DNA from: Leptospira bandrabouensis | Lineage (GTDB): Bacteria; Spirochaetota; Leptospiria; Leptospirales; Leptospiraceae | NCBI RefSeq assembly: GCF_004770905.1 | Contig: NZ_RQHT01000003.1 | Span: 124,001-188,000 of the forward strand | DNA: 64,000 nucleotides | Direction: 5' to 3' | Part shown: positions 9,723 to 19,079 of the stretch, one piece after another | Layout: each line of letters opens with the position of its first letter | Position numbering within the stretch: the stretch's first letter is position 1 | Notes under the pieces: model-generated | What the model saw: only the letters and a program-made list of their open reading frames with translations | Database searches by the model: none | What the model was told of the DNA's origin: nothing | Program-made: the position numbers and the translations under genes

Positions 9723-10969
9723 TTTTCGAGTCTGAAATTCGTCATTGGGAAAGCAGAAGTAATTTCTTTTACACCTGCTTTTACTTTTGATTCCCAAGTA
9801 GAATCACCAAAATGATCTAAATAATCGCAGATTAAATTTCCTACAGCCTCGATTTCTTTTTCTTTTAGACCACGAGTGGTAAGAGCAGGAGTTCCGAGTC
9901 GAATTCCAGATGCCACAGCTGGCGGGTTTTTATCAAAAGGAATCGCGTTTTTATTAACTGTCACTCCTACGTGGTCTAAACCATTTGCTGCATCATTTCC
10001 TGTGAGACCTTTAACTGATACATCGAGAAGAACGATATGGTTGTCAGTTCCACCAGAAACCACACGAAAACCTCGTTTTTGGAATGTTTCTGCAAGGACC
10101 TTTGCGTTCTTTACTACTTGTTTGATATAAGTTTTGAAATCTGGTTGTAACGCCTCTCCGAAGGCAACTGCTTTAGCAGCGATTACATGCATCAGTGGTC
10201 CCCCTTGGATTCCAGGAAACACTCTTGAGTTAAGAATTTTTTCATTTTCTTTTGAGGAAAGGATGAGTCCCCCTCTTGGTCCACGCAAAGTTTTATGAGT
10301 GGTAGTAGTGACAAAATCACAAACTCCGATGGGACTTGGATGTTCTCCGGCTACAACAAGACCTGAAATATGAGCAATGTCGGCCATAATTTTGGCACCA
10401 ATTCCATCCGCAATTTCACGGAACTTGTTAAAATCAATAGTTCTAGGATAAGCGGAGGCACCCACTACAATCAATTTCGGTTTGTGTTCTTTTGCAAGTT
10501 TTGCCACTTCATCGTAGTTGATGGTTTCAGTTTTTTCATCCACTCCATAAGGAATTGGTTTAAAATACTTCCCACTGATATTAACCGCGCTACCATGTGT
10601 TAGGTGGCCACCATGAGCCAAATTCATTCCAAGAAAACTATCTCCTGGTTCGAGAGTCGCAAGAAACACAGCCATATTCGCCTGTGCACCGCTATGTGGT
10701 TGAACGTTTGCATATTCGGCACCAAACATTTTTTTCGCACGTTCGATGGCAAGTTCCTCTACCTTATCTGCATTTTCGCAGCCATTGTAGTAACGTTTTC
10801 CAGGATACCCTTCTGCGTATTTGTTTGTGAGAGTGGAGTGGTAAGCTTCGAGCACTGGACGTGAAACAAAGTTTTCACTAGCAATCATCTCTAGGGAATG
10901 TTCTTGGCGTTCGTCTTCTTTTTTTAATGCGGCGTAAACTTCAGGATCTTGTTTTTCTAAATAACTCAT
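9719..10969 (-). CDS. glyA: Serine hydroxymethyltransferase
   Basis: A 416-residue PLP enzyme that interconverts serine plus tetrahydrofolate with glycine plus 5,10-methylene-THF, in the cytoplasm. The length fits bacterial GlyA (about 417). The PLP lysine is K226 in [15 protein letters not shown], with the family blocks [20 protein letters not shown] and QPHSGAQAN. It is the last gene of a tight operon: its ATG overlaps the stop of the lipoate ligase gene by 4 bp. Glycine made here could also feed the glycine cleavage system, whose H protein carries lipoate, which gives a loose rationale for the neighbourhood. Confidence 0.97.
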   Translation of the reverse strand: MSYLEKQDPEVYAALKKEDERQEHSLEMIASENFVSRPVLEAYHSTLTNKYAEGYPGKRYYNGCENADKVEELAIERAKKMFGAEYANVQPHSGAQANMAVFLATLEPGDSFLGMNLAHGGHLTHGSAVNISGKYFKPIPYGVDEKTETINYDEVAKLAKEHKPKLIVVGASAYPRTIDFNKFREIADGIGAKIMADIAHISGLVVAGEHPSPIGVCDFVTTTTHKTLRGPRGGLILSSKENEKILNSRVFPGIQGGPLMHVIAAKAVAFGEALQPDFKTYIKQVVKNAKVLAETFQKRGFRVVSGGTDNHIVLLDVSVKGLTGNDAANGLDHVGVTVNKNAIPFDKNPPAVASGIRLGTPALTTRGLKEKEIEAVGNLICDYLDHFGDSTWESKVKAGVKEITSAFPMTNFRLEN

Positions 10970-11835
10970 GTGGGAATTTCTCTGTGGAGTGTGTATTCTG
11001 GATTTTGGTATTTTTTCTTGCGAATAGATTCAGATTCTCGGAGCACTTGTTTCCGAAAAGTAGAAAAGTCAGGGCCAAAGAAGGAAATTTTTGAAAAATC
11101 CTCTGGTTCTTTTTCTCCTAAATAAGAAAAAACTTCTTTTACGAGGTCTTTTGCCCAAATCTTTTCCGAAAAAAAATCGGGTAGAGAGGTAAGAAATTCC
11201 TTATGACTTCTCTCTTTGCGATAATCGGGTTCTTCGGGGGGGTGGTGTAGGACTTCTGCCACTCGTTCAATTAAGTGATCTTCTAAAATTAAAGTCCCAT
11301 GTTGGACAATACAACTTCGTTTCCGAAATTGTGCGTTCCCTGAAATCTTTTTTAAGATTCCATTTTTTTCTAATACTAGGTCAGATTTTCCCTTTGGAAA
11401 AGATACGATATTTTGTCTTTTTAAGGATTTAGACACGATTCCAAGAAGGATATCATACGAATCCCTGACAGGAAAAAGATCCTTCCTCTCCTCCAAGTTA
11501 AAATAGAGAGAATAATTGATGTTTCCAGAAAGGGAATGAAACACAGTTCCCCCGCCGGAGGCACGCCTTGCAATATAACAAAAATTAGGTTTTGGTTTTT
11601 TGTGAAAACCTTCGGACTTTACTACGGATTCATACTTTGTTACTACTTCTTCTTTGATGTTCCGAAATGGATTTTCCGAAAGACCTAAAATGATGGAGTC
11701 AGGATTTTTCCAAAGCCTAACTCCAGCAGTCATTCCTTCAGAAACTAATTTTAGGGCAATGGCCTCTTCGATCGCCAAATTAAAGTAAGGTGACCTGGGA
11801 GGGATTTCTGGAAAATAAAATACTTTTGAATTCAC
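10966..11835 (-). CDS. Lipoate--protein ligase A family protein
   Basis: A 289-residue BPL/LplA-fold enzyme. It has the substrate-binding signature [11 protein letters not shown] (90-100) with SGNINYSL, and the catalytic-lysine region [10 protein letters not shown] with K163. Such proteins attach lipoate or octanoate to the E2 and H proteins of 2-oxoacid dehydrogenases and glycine cleavage. Whether it is a free-lipoate ligase, an octanoyltransferase or an amidotransferase cannot be decided by eye. A C-terminal extension of about 90 residues resembles the LplA accessory region. It overlaps both neighbours by 4 bp in the order rhomboid - ligase - glyA. A lipoylated SucB is encoded 45 kb away in this window. 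Confidence 0.85.
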   Translation of the reverse strand: MNSKVFYFPEIPPRSPYFNLAIEEAIALKLVSEGMTAGVRLWKNPDSIILGLSENPFRNIKEEVVTKYESVVKSEGFHKKPKPNFCYIARRASGGGTVFHSLSGNINYSLYFNLEERKDLFPVRDSYDILLGIVSKSLKRQNIVSFPKGKSDLVLEKNGILKKISGNAQFRKRSCIVQHGTLILEDHLIERVAEVLHHPPEEPDYRKERSHKEFLTSLPDFFSEKIWAKDLVKEVFSYLGEKEPEDFSKISFFGPDFSTFRKQVLRESESIRKKKYQNPEYTLHREIPT

Positions 11836-12656
11836 TCGTTGAAATATTTCTGTGAAGCTTCGTTTAAGAACTTTCTTTCGCTACGGGAAAGAGACTCCAT
11901 TCCGTTTTTGGAAATTTTTTCAAGAAGTTCATCCACTTTGGTTTTTGCATTTTCCCTTTTGGCCATTTCTTCTTGGTAACGCATAAATCTGCGTTTTTGC
12001 AAATACCTAGAGAGAGACCAATTGGGAAGGGAATTTGTTTTTTTTCTCCAACCAGAATATACCTTCATCAAGAAAAAACCGCCAATGGCCCCGCCTAAAT
12101 GTGCAAAATGAGCCACTCTTTCTCCTTGAGCAAAAAGTACCATAAGCATAACAATCATCACAAAGTATTTGGCTCTCATCGGAAAAATGAGAAATACAAG
12201 AAGTTCTCGGTTCGGCCAAGTCATGGCGTAGGCGACGAGAAGTCCGTAAATGCTGGCACTGGCACCCACCACAAGTCCTTGAGAAAATCCAGAGAAATGG
12301 GCGATAACGGTGAAGAGCCCGCCAAGGAAGGCGGTGAATAGATAGAACTTTAAAAAAGCACGTTCTCCCCAAATTTCTGCCAGTTCTGAACCAAACATCC
12401 AAAGGCTCAGCATATTAAAAAGAATGTGTAAAAAACTCCCGTGGAGAAAGGCATAACTGAGAAGTTGCCAAACCCAACCGCTAAAAACGAGGTCTGGGCT
12501 CAGTCCAAAATACAGTTCCACCAAGGGGGAATGGAAAGCCAATTTCGTTGCCAATTGCAAAAGAAAGAGAATTCCATTGATAATCATGAGAGTGCGTACA
12601 ACGGGAACCATTGGTGGTCCAAATCGGAGTTCATATCCTGGGTAACGAGAAGCCAT
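11832..12656 (-). CDS. Rhomboid family intramembrane serine protease
   Basis: A 274-residue protein if started at the ATG at 12656 (MASRYPGYELRFG). The longer frame up to 12707 would overlap the start of the divergent MBL gene and adds an atypical leader. Six transmembrane segments are visible. The catalytic dyad is S133 in VVGASASIYG and H186 in FAHLGGAIGG, with the upstream HGSFLHILFNM helix (H72, H77, N81) that supports the oxyanion site. Rhomboids cleave membrane proteins within the bilayer; the substrate is unknown. It has a charged, coiled C-terminal tail of about 70 residues. It is the first gene of the operon with the lipoate ligase and glyA. Confidence 0.92.
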   Translation of the reverse strand: MASRYPGYELRFGPPMVPVVRTLMIINGILFLLQLATKLAFHSPLVELYFGLSPDLVFSGWVWQLLSYAFLHGSFLHILFNMLSLWMFGSELAEIWGERAFLKFYLFTAFLGGLFTVIAHFSGFSQGLVVGASASIYGLLVAYAMTWPNRELLVFLIFPMRAKYFVMIVMLMVLFAQGERVAHFAHLGGAIGGFFLMKVYSGWRKKTNSLPNWSLSRYLQKRRFMRYQEEMAKRENAKTKVDELLEKISKNGMESLSRSERKFLNEASQKYFNE

Positions 12657-12675
12657 AAATTCAAGGTCGCAAATC

Positions 12676-13668
12676 TTGAGTGACAAGGAAAGTCGATTTC
12701 CTAGCATCGAGGAAGTGATTGTGCAACTCTACGGAGTCCGCGGCTCTATAGCGAGTCCCCTCCGAAATCAAGACTACCGCAAAAAAATTATCGATATCCT
12801 GGACCTCTACAAACAAACAGGGGCTGGTATATCGGCGGATGAATTTTGGCAAGATCTTCCATACCACCTTAAATTTGTCACGGGATCTGACACCACTTGC
12901 GTTTCTGTCACAGACGATGAGGGGGAAGTCTATGTTTTGGACATGGGAACGGGGCTTCGGAATTTGGGAGATGAACTTGTCTCCGATTATCTCTCTAATA
13001 AGTTAAAAAAGACGGTTTCATTTTTCATCACACATACCCATTGGGATCATATCCAAGGCCTTCCTTTTTTCAAACCCATCTATTTCCCCGATTTCCACCT
13101 CAATTTTTATTCTCCTTATTCGGATTTGGAGTCCAGACTCCAAAGACAACAGGAACCTGAATTTTTTCCAGTGCCTCTGGATGGAACGGGATCTGCCAAA
13201 GACTTCAAATTATTTTTTCCTGGGGATGTTTTAGAATTTGGTTCGGGGATGAAGGTGGAATGTTATCCCTTAAAACATCCTGGTGGGTCTTTTGCTTATA
13301 AATTCACTAACCGTGCGGGGAAAATTTTTATTTTTGCTACCGACGCCGAGTTTACCGGTGCAGATATGGATTTAATCCATGAGTGTTATCCATTTTTTGC
13401 GGAAGCTGATTTACTCATCCTCGACACACAATACACGTTAGACGAATCATTTTCTAAGTTTGATTGGGGACATACTGCCTACACTATGTCTGTCAACTGT
13501 GCTACATCTTGGAAGGTAAAAAACTTAGTTTTAACCCACCATGAACCAAGTTATTCCGATGAAAAAATTTACGAAATTTATAATGATGCCAAACTCCACA
13601 AAGAACAGTTGGGCGAAAAAAAATTAAAAATTCATTTAGCTAGGGAAGGGTTACGCTTCCACCTATAA
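12676..13668 (+). CDS. MBL-fold metallo-hydrolase
   Basis: A 330-residue metallo-beta-lactamase-fold protein. The opening [12 protein letters not shown] resembles the group that includes phosphodiesterase-like and PhnP-like hydrolases. The metal motif HTHWDH lies at 120-125, with later ligands in [20 protein letters not shown] and [10 protein letters not shown]. Two metal ions, probably zinc, are expected. The product acts in the cytoplasm on an unknown, probably phosphodiester, substrate. The start is TTG at 12676 with AAGG at 12663-12666. A 4-bp gap to PBP1A implies cotranscription. Confidence 0.85.
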   Translation: MSDKESRFPSIEEVIVQLYGVRGSIASPLRNQDYRKKIIDILDLYKQTGAGISADEFWQDLPYHLKFVTGSDTTCVSVTDDEGEVYVLDMGTGLRNLGDELVSDYLSNKLKKTVSFFITHTHWDHIQGLPFFKPIYFPDFHLNFYSPYSDLESRLQRQQEPEFFPVPLDGTGSAKDFKLFFPGDVLEFGSGMKVECYPLKHPGGSFAYKFTNRAGKIFIFATDAEFTGADMDLIHECYPFFAEADLLILDTQYTLDESFSKFDWGHTAYTMSVNCATSWKVKNLVLTHHEPSYSDEKIYEIYNDAKLHKEQLGEKKLKIHLAREGLRFHL

Positions 13669-13672
13669 TACC

Positions 13673-16090
13673 ATGAACAAAGAAAAAACACTTCGAATCA
13701 CAATCACTACTTTCTTTACCATAGCTCTTTTTGGCGGTTTGTTTTTTGGATACATTCTTTCTGAGGTAAACAAAGGAAAGGAGTTACAAAAGTTGGCATC
13801 ATACCAACCAACCACTCCTACCAAACTTTACGATTCGAATGGGGTCTTGTTTGCAGAACTGTATCGTCACAAACAAGAACTACTAAAATACAGTGACATT
13901 CCTCCCCATGTGATTCATGCTTTTTTATCTGTAGAAGATGATAACTTTTTTAATCACTTTGGAATTGATTTTTTGGCCATCGTTCGCGCGGCAATTAAAA
14001 ACGTATTTGCCGGACGAATTGTACAAGGTGGATCTACACTCACCCAACAGTTGGCAAAAACAATCTTACAACAAAGGAAAAAAACTTTTGGTCGTAAGTT
14101 TTTAGAAGCTCTCCTCACCTTACAAATTGAACAAGAATATACCAAAGAAGAAATTTTAGAAATCTATTTTAACTTAATTTATTTGGGGCATGGAACCACC
14201 GGTCTTTCCTCTGCTGCCAATGTGTATTTCCAAAAAGATGTCAGAGACTTAAGTATCGCGGAAGCGGCCATGCTTGCAAGACTTCCGAAAGCACCTGTAA
14301 CTTATTCCCCGTTCAAAAACCCAAAAGAAGCAAAACAAGCCCACCTTGTGGTTTTAGGACTGATGGCAAAAAATGGATTTATCCCGAAAGACCAAGTCCA
14401 AAAAATCCACGATGATTTTTGGGAAAGATACTGGCCTGTGGTCATCACACAATCTCCTTCGCGTTCTACTTGGGGGGCAAAACTCAATAGAGCTCCTTAC
14501 TTTACAGAGTGGGTGCGCCAAATCCTAGAAAAGGAACTTGGGGAAGAGGCGTTGTATACTGGGGGACTTCGCGTTTACACAACCCTTGATGTCCGAAAAC
14601 ATGAGATTGCTGAAGAAGAACTGAGAAAAGGACTGATTGAACAGGATAAATCCGCTTTTGGTGCAAACTTCCGTTATGCGGGAAGGGCCGACCGTGGCCT
14701 TGTTTCTTTATACAATCTGTTTGGTTCAATTTTCCCCGTGGGAGTTCCCTACGTTACTAGTTTGGATGATAGACAAGTATTTCGTCTTCATTTAGAAAAA
14801 GAAATGGCACCTGCTTTAGAACTTTTGACAGACTTTACACCGTCCGAAAACGAAAGTGCAGCAGTTAAAGAATTCCAAAGATCCTCACTTGTATTCTCTT
14901 CCAACTTACACGTAGAAGGTGCCATTGTCACAATTGACCACCAAACAGGTTATATCCAAACGATGGTAGGTGGTTCTAGGTTCTCACCAAAAAATCAGTT
15001 TAACCGAGCTATGCAAGCAAGACGCCAAACGGGTTCTGCTTTCAAACCGTTTGTTTATGCGGCAGCCATCCAAAATAGGGCAGTGGGTTCTGGGACAGGA
15101 ATTATGGATGCCCCTCTCACCACAATCACCGAAGAAGGGGAAGGATATTCTCCGCAAGATATCTCTGGGGATTTTAGAGGAATGGTTCCACTTTCTCGTG
15201 CTTTATCATTATCATTAAATATTGTTTCTGTTCAGGTGCTGATGAGAACAGGAACCGATGCTGTCATTGATTTTGCCTCTAAAGTCACAAAGGCCAATAA
15301 AGCTAGGTTCCCTACAGGGCCTGCTTTGGCACTCGGTGTGGCTGAACTCACTCCTTATGAGATGGCTTTAGGGTATTCCATTTTAGCAAATAAAGGTAAA
15401 GATGTAATTCCATTTAGTGTTCGTTATGTGCTAAACCAAAGTGGTACTGTTGTTTATAATAAAGAAAAGGAAGTTCAGGAAACTCTTGCCGAAGAAGCCA
15501 AAAACGGTACGATCCAAATCATTCCGGAAGCCACAGCTTATATCATTAAACAAATGTTGATTGGTGTTGCTATGGGGGGAACTCCCACCCAAGCTCTTCG
15601 TGCCGCAGACAAAGGAAATTATAAGGGAGAGTCAGGTGGAAAAACTGGATCAACTTCTTCTTATACCAATGTTTGGTATGCAGGTTTCGATCCGAAATTT
15701 ACTTCTGTTGTTTGGATGGGATTTGATAAATCCTCTCTTTCTCTTGGAAAAGGTGTGACGGCCGCTGGTGTGGCGGCACCGATTTGGGGGAAAATGTATT
15801 CACGTTGGTATAATGAGGGTCCCTATCCTGTTTTTTATCCGAATGGAAAAGCGGAAGAGATTCCGGCAGACGTGGTAAAGGGTGCCACTTGTGCGTTTAA
15901 CGGTCTCAGTCCAGGACCTAACTGTCCATTGACGGGGAATTTATTTTTAAAACCGATTACCATTGCAGGTCGCACCTTAGCTGTCCCTGGTGGCCGTCAG
16001 TGTGATGGGGACAGGGACCACTACCGTTCCATGGATCTCACCGACTTTCTCCAAAGAGAACTCGAAATCTCGGATGAGGAATTAAAATAA
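13673..16090 (+). CDS. mrcA: Class A penicillin-binding protein (PBP1A-like, transglycosylase/transpeptidase)
   Basis: An 805-residue bifunctional peptidoglycan synthase. An N-terminal membrane anchor (about 9-30) is followed by a GT51 domain with the catalytic Glu in [13 protein letters not shown] (E88) and [13 protein letters not shown] (118-130). The transpeptidase domain has the SxxK serine S455 in TGSAFKPF, the SxN motif S514-L-N516, and KTG at 657-659. The C-terminal part has four Cys ([16 protein letters not shown] and later), possibly disulfide-forming. It polymerises and cross-links peptidoglycan in the periplasm. It follows the MBL gene by 4 bp. Confidence 0.95.
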   Translation: MNKEKTLRITITTFFTIALFGGLFFGYILSEVNKGKELQKLASYQPTTPTKLYDSNGVLFAELYRHKQELLKYSDIPPHVIHAFLSVEDDNFFNHFGIDFLAIVRAAIKNVFAGRIVQGGSTLTQQLAKTILQQRKKTFGRKFLEALLTLQIEQEYTKEEILEIYFNLIYLGHGTTGLSSAANVYFQKDVRDLSIAEAAMLARLPKAPVTYSPFKNPKEAKQAHLVVLGLMAKNGFIPKDQVQKIHDDFWERYWPVVITQSPSRSTWGAKLNRAPYFTEWVRQILEKELGEEALYTGGLRVYTTLDVRKHEIAEEELRKGLIEQDKSAFGANFRYAGRADRGLVSLYNLFGSIFPVGVPYVTSLDDRQVFRLHLEKEMAPALELLTDFTPSENESAAVKEFQRSSLVFSSNLHVEGAIVTIDHQTGYIQTMVGGSRFSPKNQFNRAMQARRQTGSAFKPFVYAAAIQNRAVGSGTGIMDAPLTTITEEGEGYSPQDISGDFRGMVPLSRALSLSLNIVSVQVLMRTGTDAVIDFASKVTKANKARFPTGPALALGVAELTPYEMALGYSILANKGKDVIPFSVRYVLNQSGTVVYNKEKEVQETLAEEAKNGTIQIIPEATAYIIKQMLIGVAMGGTPTQALRAADKGNYKGESGGKTGSTSSYTNVWYAGFDPKFTSVVWMGFDKSSLSLGKGVTAAGVAAPIWGKMYSRWYNEGPYPVFYPNGKAEEIPADVVKGATCAFNGLSPGPNCPLTGNLFLKPITIAGRTLAVPGGRQCDGDRDHYRSMDLTDFLQRELEISDEELK

Positions 16091-16119
16091 GTTTTTCATC
16101 CTCAATTTTAGGCAAAGGG

Positions 16120-16148
16120 CCCTCCTCGAAAAATACTAGAGAGGAGGG
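16120..16148 (+). terminator. Hairpin after PBP1A gene, possible terminator
   Basis: CCCTCCTC at 16120-16127 pairs exactly with GAGGAGGG at 16141-16148 across a 13-nt loop, 30 nt after the PBP1A stop codon. A T-rich stretch (CTTTTTCTCTT) comes only about 20 nt later. It could therefore be a weak terminator or an mRNA 3' stabiliser. Confidence 0.45.
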
Positions 16149-16394
16149 AGTGATTAAAGAATAGCCTACCTTTTTCTCTTAAAATCTTCTAAAACTTCTA
16201 ATTTCTAACGGATCAAACGGAACTTTAAAAGCCGGGATCGATTTTCCGCGCCGGTCGTTTCGTTTTGGCTCCAATTCTTTAGGCAATATATTTCCAAACC
16301 GACATTCTGCGTACATTTTAAGCAAATCTGCCTTCCTTTGATTCAGAAAATGGCCTTCCTTTGCCAATCTCTCCCCTTTTGGGCCATCTGCAGC

Positions 16395-16411
16395 TTGGCA
16401 CGATAGTTGCA
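16395..16411 (+). promoter_or_regulatory. Sigma-54 (RpoN) promoter, -24/-12 elements
   Basis: TTGGCACGATAGTTGCA matches the sigma-54 consensus TGGCAC-N5-TTGCA at every conserved position. The -24 GG (16397-16398) and -12 GC (16409-16410) are 12 bp apart, as required. The predicted start is near 16422, about 20 nt before the ATG at 16444, leaving room for the GGAGGG ribosome binding site. Transcription would need RpoN and an enhancer-binding activator; an upstream activator site was not identified. Confidence 0.82.
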
Positions 16412-16443
16412 TTAATGTAAGAGAACATTGGTTCGGAGGGAAT

Positions 16444-16884
16444 ATGAAAAAAACAATTCTAACCATTCTAGTTTTGGCACTTACGGCTTCGATCTCAGCT
16501 GGAGAGTCTTCCTTTATGAACGAAGACTTAGATTCCCTCATCAGCCAATACGACAAAGAAACTCTCACTGCGATTTCGAACGAACTCGTAAAATTAGCGA
16601 GTGAAGAAGAAGGGATGGGGGAGTTTGATTTAGCTTCTGGTCATTATACGCGCGCGATTAAAATCAGAGAAGCAATTGGAATGAATGAACACAAAAGTTT
16701 TGCTTCCATCCAATACTTGGCAAGTCTTGCTCATTCGAAAGCAGGGAATTTTTGTGAGGCATCCAGCTTTGCAAAAAAAGCAAGTGAAGGTTTTCGCCAA
16801 CACGGAATTTCTAAATTTGAACATAAAGCAAACCTAGAACAAAAAGAATATGCTCGTGCCTGTGCGGTTGTGGCTTTTAAATAA
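16444..16884 (+). CDS. Small exported TPR-like protein under sigma-54 control
   Basis: A 146-residue protein with a clear Sec signal peptide (MKKTILTILVLALTASISAG, cleavage near residue 19-20). The mature part is helical with two TPR-like pairs: one around GEFDLASGHYTRAIKIREA and one around SLAHSKAGNFCEASSFAKKA. Two Cys remain (in NFCEAS and RACAVV). An ideal GGAGGG lies just upstream of the ATG. It sits alone behind a sigma-54 promoter, which suggests induction by nitrogen status, stress or a surface-related signal. Specific function is not recognised; TPR-type proteins usually bind partner proteins, here in the periplasm. Confidence 0.85.
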   Translation: MKKTILTILVLALTASISAGESSFMNEDLDSLISQYDKETLTAISNELVKLASEEEGMGEFDLASGHYTRAIKIREAIGMNEHKSFASIQYLASLAHSKAGNFCEASSFAKKASEGFRQHGISKFEHKANLEQKEYARACAVVAFK

Positions 16885-16940
16885 AACTTATGGAATGATT
16901 CTTTCTAGAGATGGTTACCCTTTTTTGATTCTTCTTCGAA

Positions 16941-17672
16941 TCAATCCAACTTCACGTGGTTGTACACGTGGGGTTGGAATTCTTTTTTCCCATACTTCAA
17001 CCTAGCGATTTCGAACAAACTTGACTTAGTGTAGGGGAGGTCAGATTCCCAAGCGATTCCAAAGTTAGCTTCCGAATATCCTGATTCGTATTGTAAGGGA
17101 TAAAGAGATTTCCCATCATAAAAATACAAAAGTGAATGGTTTAGGGTTTGTATATTTGTGTTGTTCGTTGATAGACAAGGTAAAGACAAAAACCAATTTT
17201 TTATTTGGGGAATGGATTTTGTATTTTCCTTGGAAGTACATTTTGATTCTGTAATCGTATTCGTTTTGAATAATACCCAATCTCCCGACTTTTCAAAGTT
17301 ACCCTTACCTACTTTTTTGTGAAACTCCGAATGGTCTTCATAAACTTTCCATTCAACCCAAGTTTTGATAAACAAAGAGTTTGGTTGTAAATGGATTTCT
17401 TCTTTCCAAAACAACTGGAACTGTTTGGATCCAAAGGCAGATTTTTTTTCTGTAGGTCGAATGTAGTGTCCGAGTAAAATTTTTTCGTCCCTTGGATAGT
17501 CCGTCGGAAGAGTCCGGATCCATTCCATTTTTGGTGTACATTCAAGATTAAAGAGGAATAAAAAACCGAAAAGAACACCAATGATTCTTTTCGGCCTGGT
17601 GAGTTTAAACCCACTTCTTCGCAGTGAGGATTTAAAATTGGAAGTAGATAAAATCTTGTCCACCGTCTCCAA
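16941..17672 (-). CDS. Probable lipoprotein of unknown function
   Basis: A 243-residue protein with a basic N-terminus, a hydrophobic stretch (about 29-42) and a Cys at about 45 in LFNLECTPK, which resembles a loose spirochaetal lipobox; Glu at -1 is unusual, so lipidation is uncertain. The remaining sequence is soluble with a Cys pair (SKCTSKEN and SLPCLSTN). The only plausible start is the ATG at 17672, which overlaps the end of the upstream MBOAT gene by 41 bp in another frame. It is the last gene of the SppA-MBOAT-lipoprotein run. I do not recognise the family. Confidence 0.7.
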   Translation of the reverse strand: METVDKILSTSNFKSSLRRSGFKLTRPKRIIGVLFGFLFLFNLECTPKMEWIRTLPTDYPRDEKILLGHYIRPTEKKSAFGSKQFQLFWKEEIHLQPNSLFIKTWVEWKVYEDHSEFHKKVGKGNFEKSGDWVLFKTNTITESKCTSKENTKSIPQIKNWFLSLPCLSTNNTNIQTLNHSLLYFYDGKSLYPLQYESGYSEANFGIAWESDLPYTKSSLFEIARLKYGKKEFQPHVYNHVKLD

Positions 17673-19059
17673 AAATTCCCAGCAATAACAGGATGACTAC
17701 TGAGAGAAAAGGAAGTAAGATATTTTGGTAGGGTTTTAATTTCTCATAAACAAGGTTGGAATGTTGGAACCAGTTAAACATCAGTCCCAAGGCAATGAAG
17801 GTGGGGAGTTCATCCACACGACTTAAGGTTTCGCCGGTATTTCGGAATGTCAGAACACCTTTAAAAATTTCAAAGGCTACATTCATTGATTCCTCACCCC
17901 TCGCGGCAGCTCGGAAAAAAACGCCAGAAAAGGAGAAGGCAATAAAGATCACTACCGTTCGAAAGATTCCCACTAAGGGAATGGAATCGGGTAAAAGTTT
18001 CTTTTTGCCTCGACCCAGATACAATGACCTTTCAATCCAAATCAACGCACCTAAATAGGCTCCCCAAAGAACAAAGGCCCAATTGGCCCCATGCCAAAGT
18101 CCGCCAAGACACATCGTAATGAAGGAGTTTACGTTGGAGCGAAAGATGGAACCTTTACTTCCACCGAGTGGAATATAAATATAATCACGTAACCAAGAAG
18201 AAAGAGTGATATGCCATCTAGACCAAAGTTCCCGGAAGGATTGGGAAAAAAATGGTCCTTGGAAGTTTTCTGGAATTTCATACCCAAGTAGGTTGGCAGA
18301 ACCTCGGGCCATATCCGTGTATCCAGAAAAGTCACAATACACTTGTACGGCGAAAGCAAGCACACTAAAAAAGATAGAAAAACTATCGAATTTAGCTGGG
18401 TCCATATAGATGGGGGAAATGATAGGTGCTATATTTTCTGCAATGATGACCTTTTTAAAAAGACCACCAATGATCAGAAATAATCCTTTTTTCATCCGGT
18501 CTGAATCGATCGTAGGATGGTCAAGTTGCGGTAGGAAATCCTGAGACCGCATGATCGGACCTGCAATCAACTGTGGGAAAAACAGGATGAATAAAAAATA
18601 GTCCAAAGCGGACATTCTTTTTTCAATGATCCCTCTATGGATGTCCACTTGCACCGCAATGATCTGAAAGGTATAAAAACTAATGGCAAGAGGTAAAAAT
18701 ATACTCCAAGAACCTGCGATTTCTTTAAACGATGGATAACCAGTTAAGGAAAATAAGGAACCAGTGATAAAGTAAAAGTATTTAAAAAAACCTAAATTGA
18801 TTAGGTTTAAAGCAACTATACTAAATAACAAATGGCTATATTTTTCGCCTTTGTCTTTTTTACGAAAGATCCATTCGCTAAACCCATAATTGACTAAAAT
18901 AACAAGTAGGAAGTGGAACAAAAAAGGAAAACTGAAATAAGCATAGAATATTAAGGAAGAAATAACCAGCAGTGGTTTTCTTCCTTTTTGTGGAATATTC
19001 CAGTAAATTAAATACGTGAAAGCAAAAAGTAATAAATAGGGAATAGAGTTAAATAACAT
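17632..19059 (-). CDS. MBOAT family O-acyltransferase (AlgI-like)
   Basis: A 475-residue integral membrane protein with about ten hydrophobic segments. The MBOAT signature region shows FFSQSFRELWSRWHITLSSW followed by DYIYIPLGGSKG, and the active-site histidine in MCLGGLWHGANWAFVLWG. AlgI-like enzymes move acyl (often acetyl) groups across the inner membrane onto exported polysaccharides or wall components. No AlgX/DltD/SGNH partner is adjacent; the next gene is a lipoprotein of unknown type. It lies 20 bp after sppA. The acyl acceptor is unknown. Confidence 0.92.
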   Translation of the reverse strand: MLFNSIPYLLLFAFTYLIYWNIPQKGRKPLLVISSLIFYAYFSFPFLFHFLLVILVNYGFSEWIFRKKDKGEKYSHLLFSIVALNLINLGFFKYFYFITGSLFSLTGYPSFKEIAGSWSIFLPLAISFYTFQIIAVQVDIHRGIIEKRMSALDYFLFILFFPQLIAGPIMRSQDFLPQLDHPTIDSDRMKKGLFLIIGGLFKKVIIAENIAPIISPIYMDPAKFDSFSIFFSVLAFAVQVYCDFSGYTDMARGSANLLGYEIPENFQGPFFSQSFRELWSRWHITLSSWLRDYIYIPLGGSKGSIFRSNVNSFITMCLGGLWHGANWAFVLWGAYLGALIWIERSLYLGRGKKKLLPDSIPLVGIFRTVVIFIAFSFSGVFFRAAARGEESMNVAFEIFKGVLTFRNTGETLSRVDELPTFIALGLMFNWFQHSNLVYEKLKPYQNILLPFLSVVILLLLGIFGDGGQDFIYFQF

Positions 19060-19079
19060 TGATTAGTTGGCCTTGAAAT

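Larger units (their letters stand above)
16091..16443. other. 353-bp intergenic region with a hairpin and a sigma-54 promoter
   Basis: This region holds a GC-rich hairpin just after the PBP1A gene (16120-16148) and a sigma-54 promoter near its right end (16395-16411). In between, the minus strand stays open for about 75 codons from an ATG at 16412 to a stop at 16179. No homologue of that translation is recognised, and it would start inside the promoter, so it is not called as a gene. Nothing else is seen. Confidence 0.7.

Noticed and set aside
16179..16568. 129-codon minus-strand frame across the 16.1-16.6 kb region
   Set aside because: It covers the well-supported exported protein gene at 16444 and the sigma-54 promoter; only the intergenic part could be a remnant, and no homologue was recognised.
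16925..16944. Inverted repeat TTGATTC-N6-GAATCAA
   Set aside because: It lies at the end of the minus-strand lipoprotein gene but T residues precede it on the plus strand, so it does not form a terminator on either strand.
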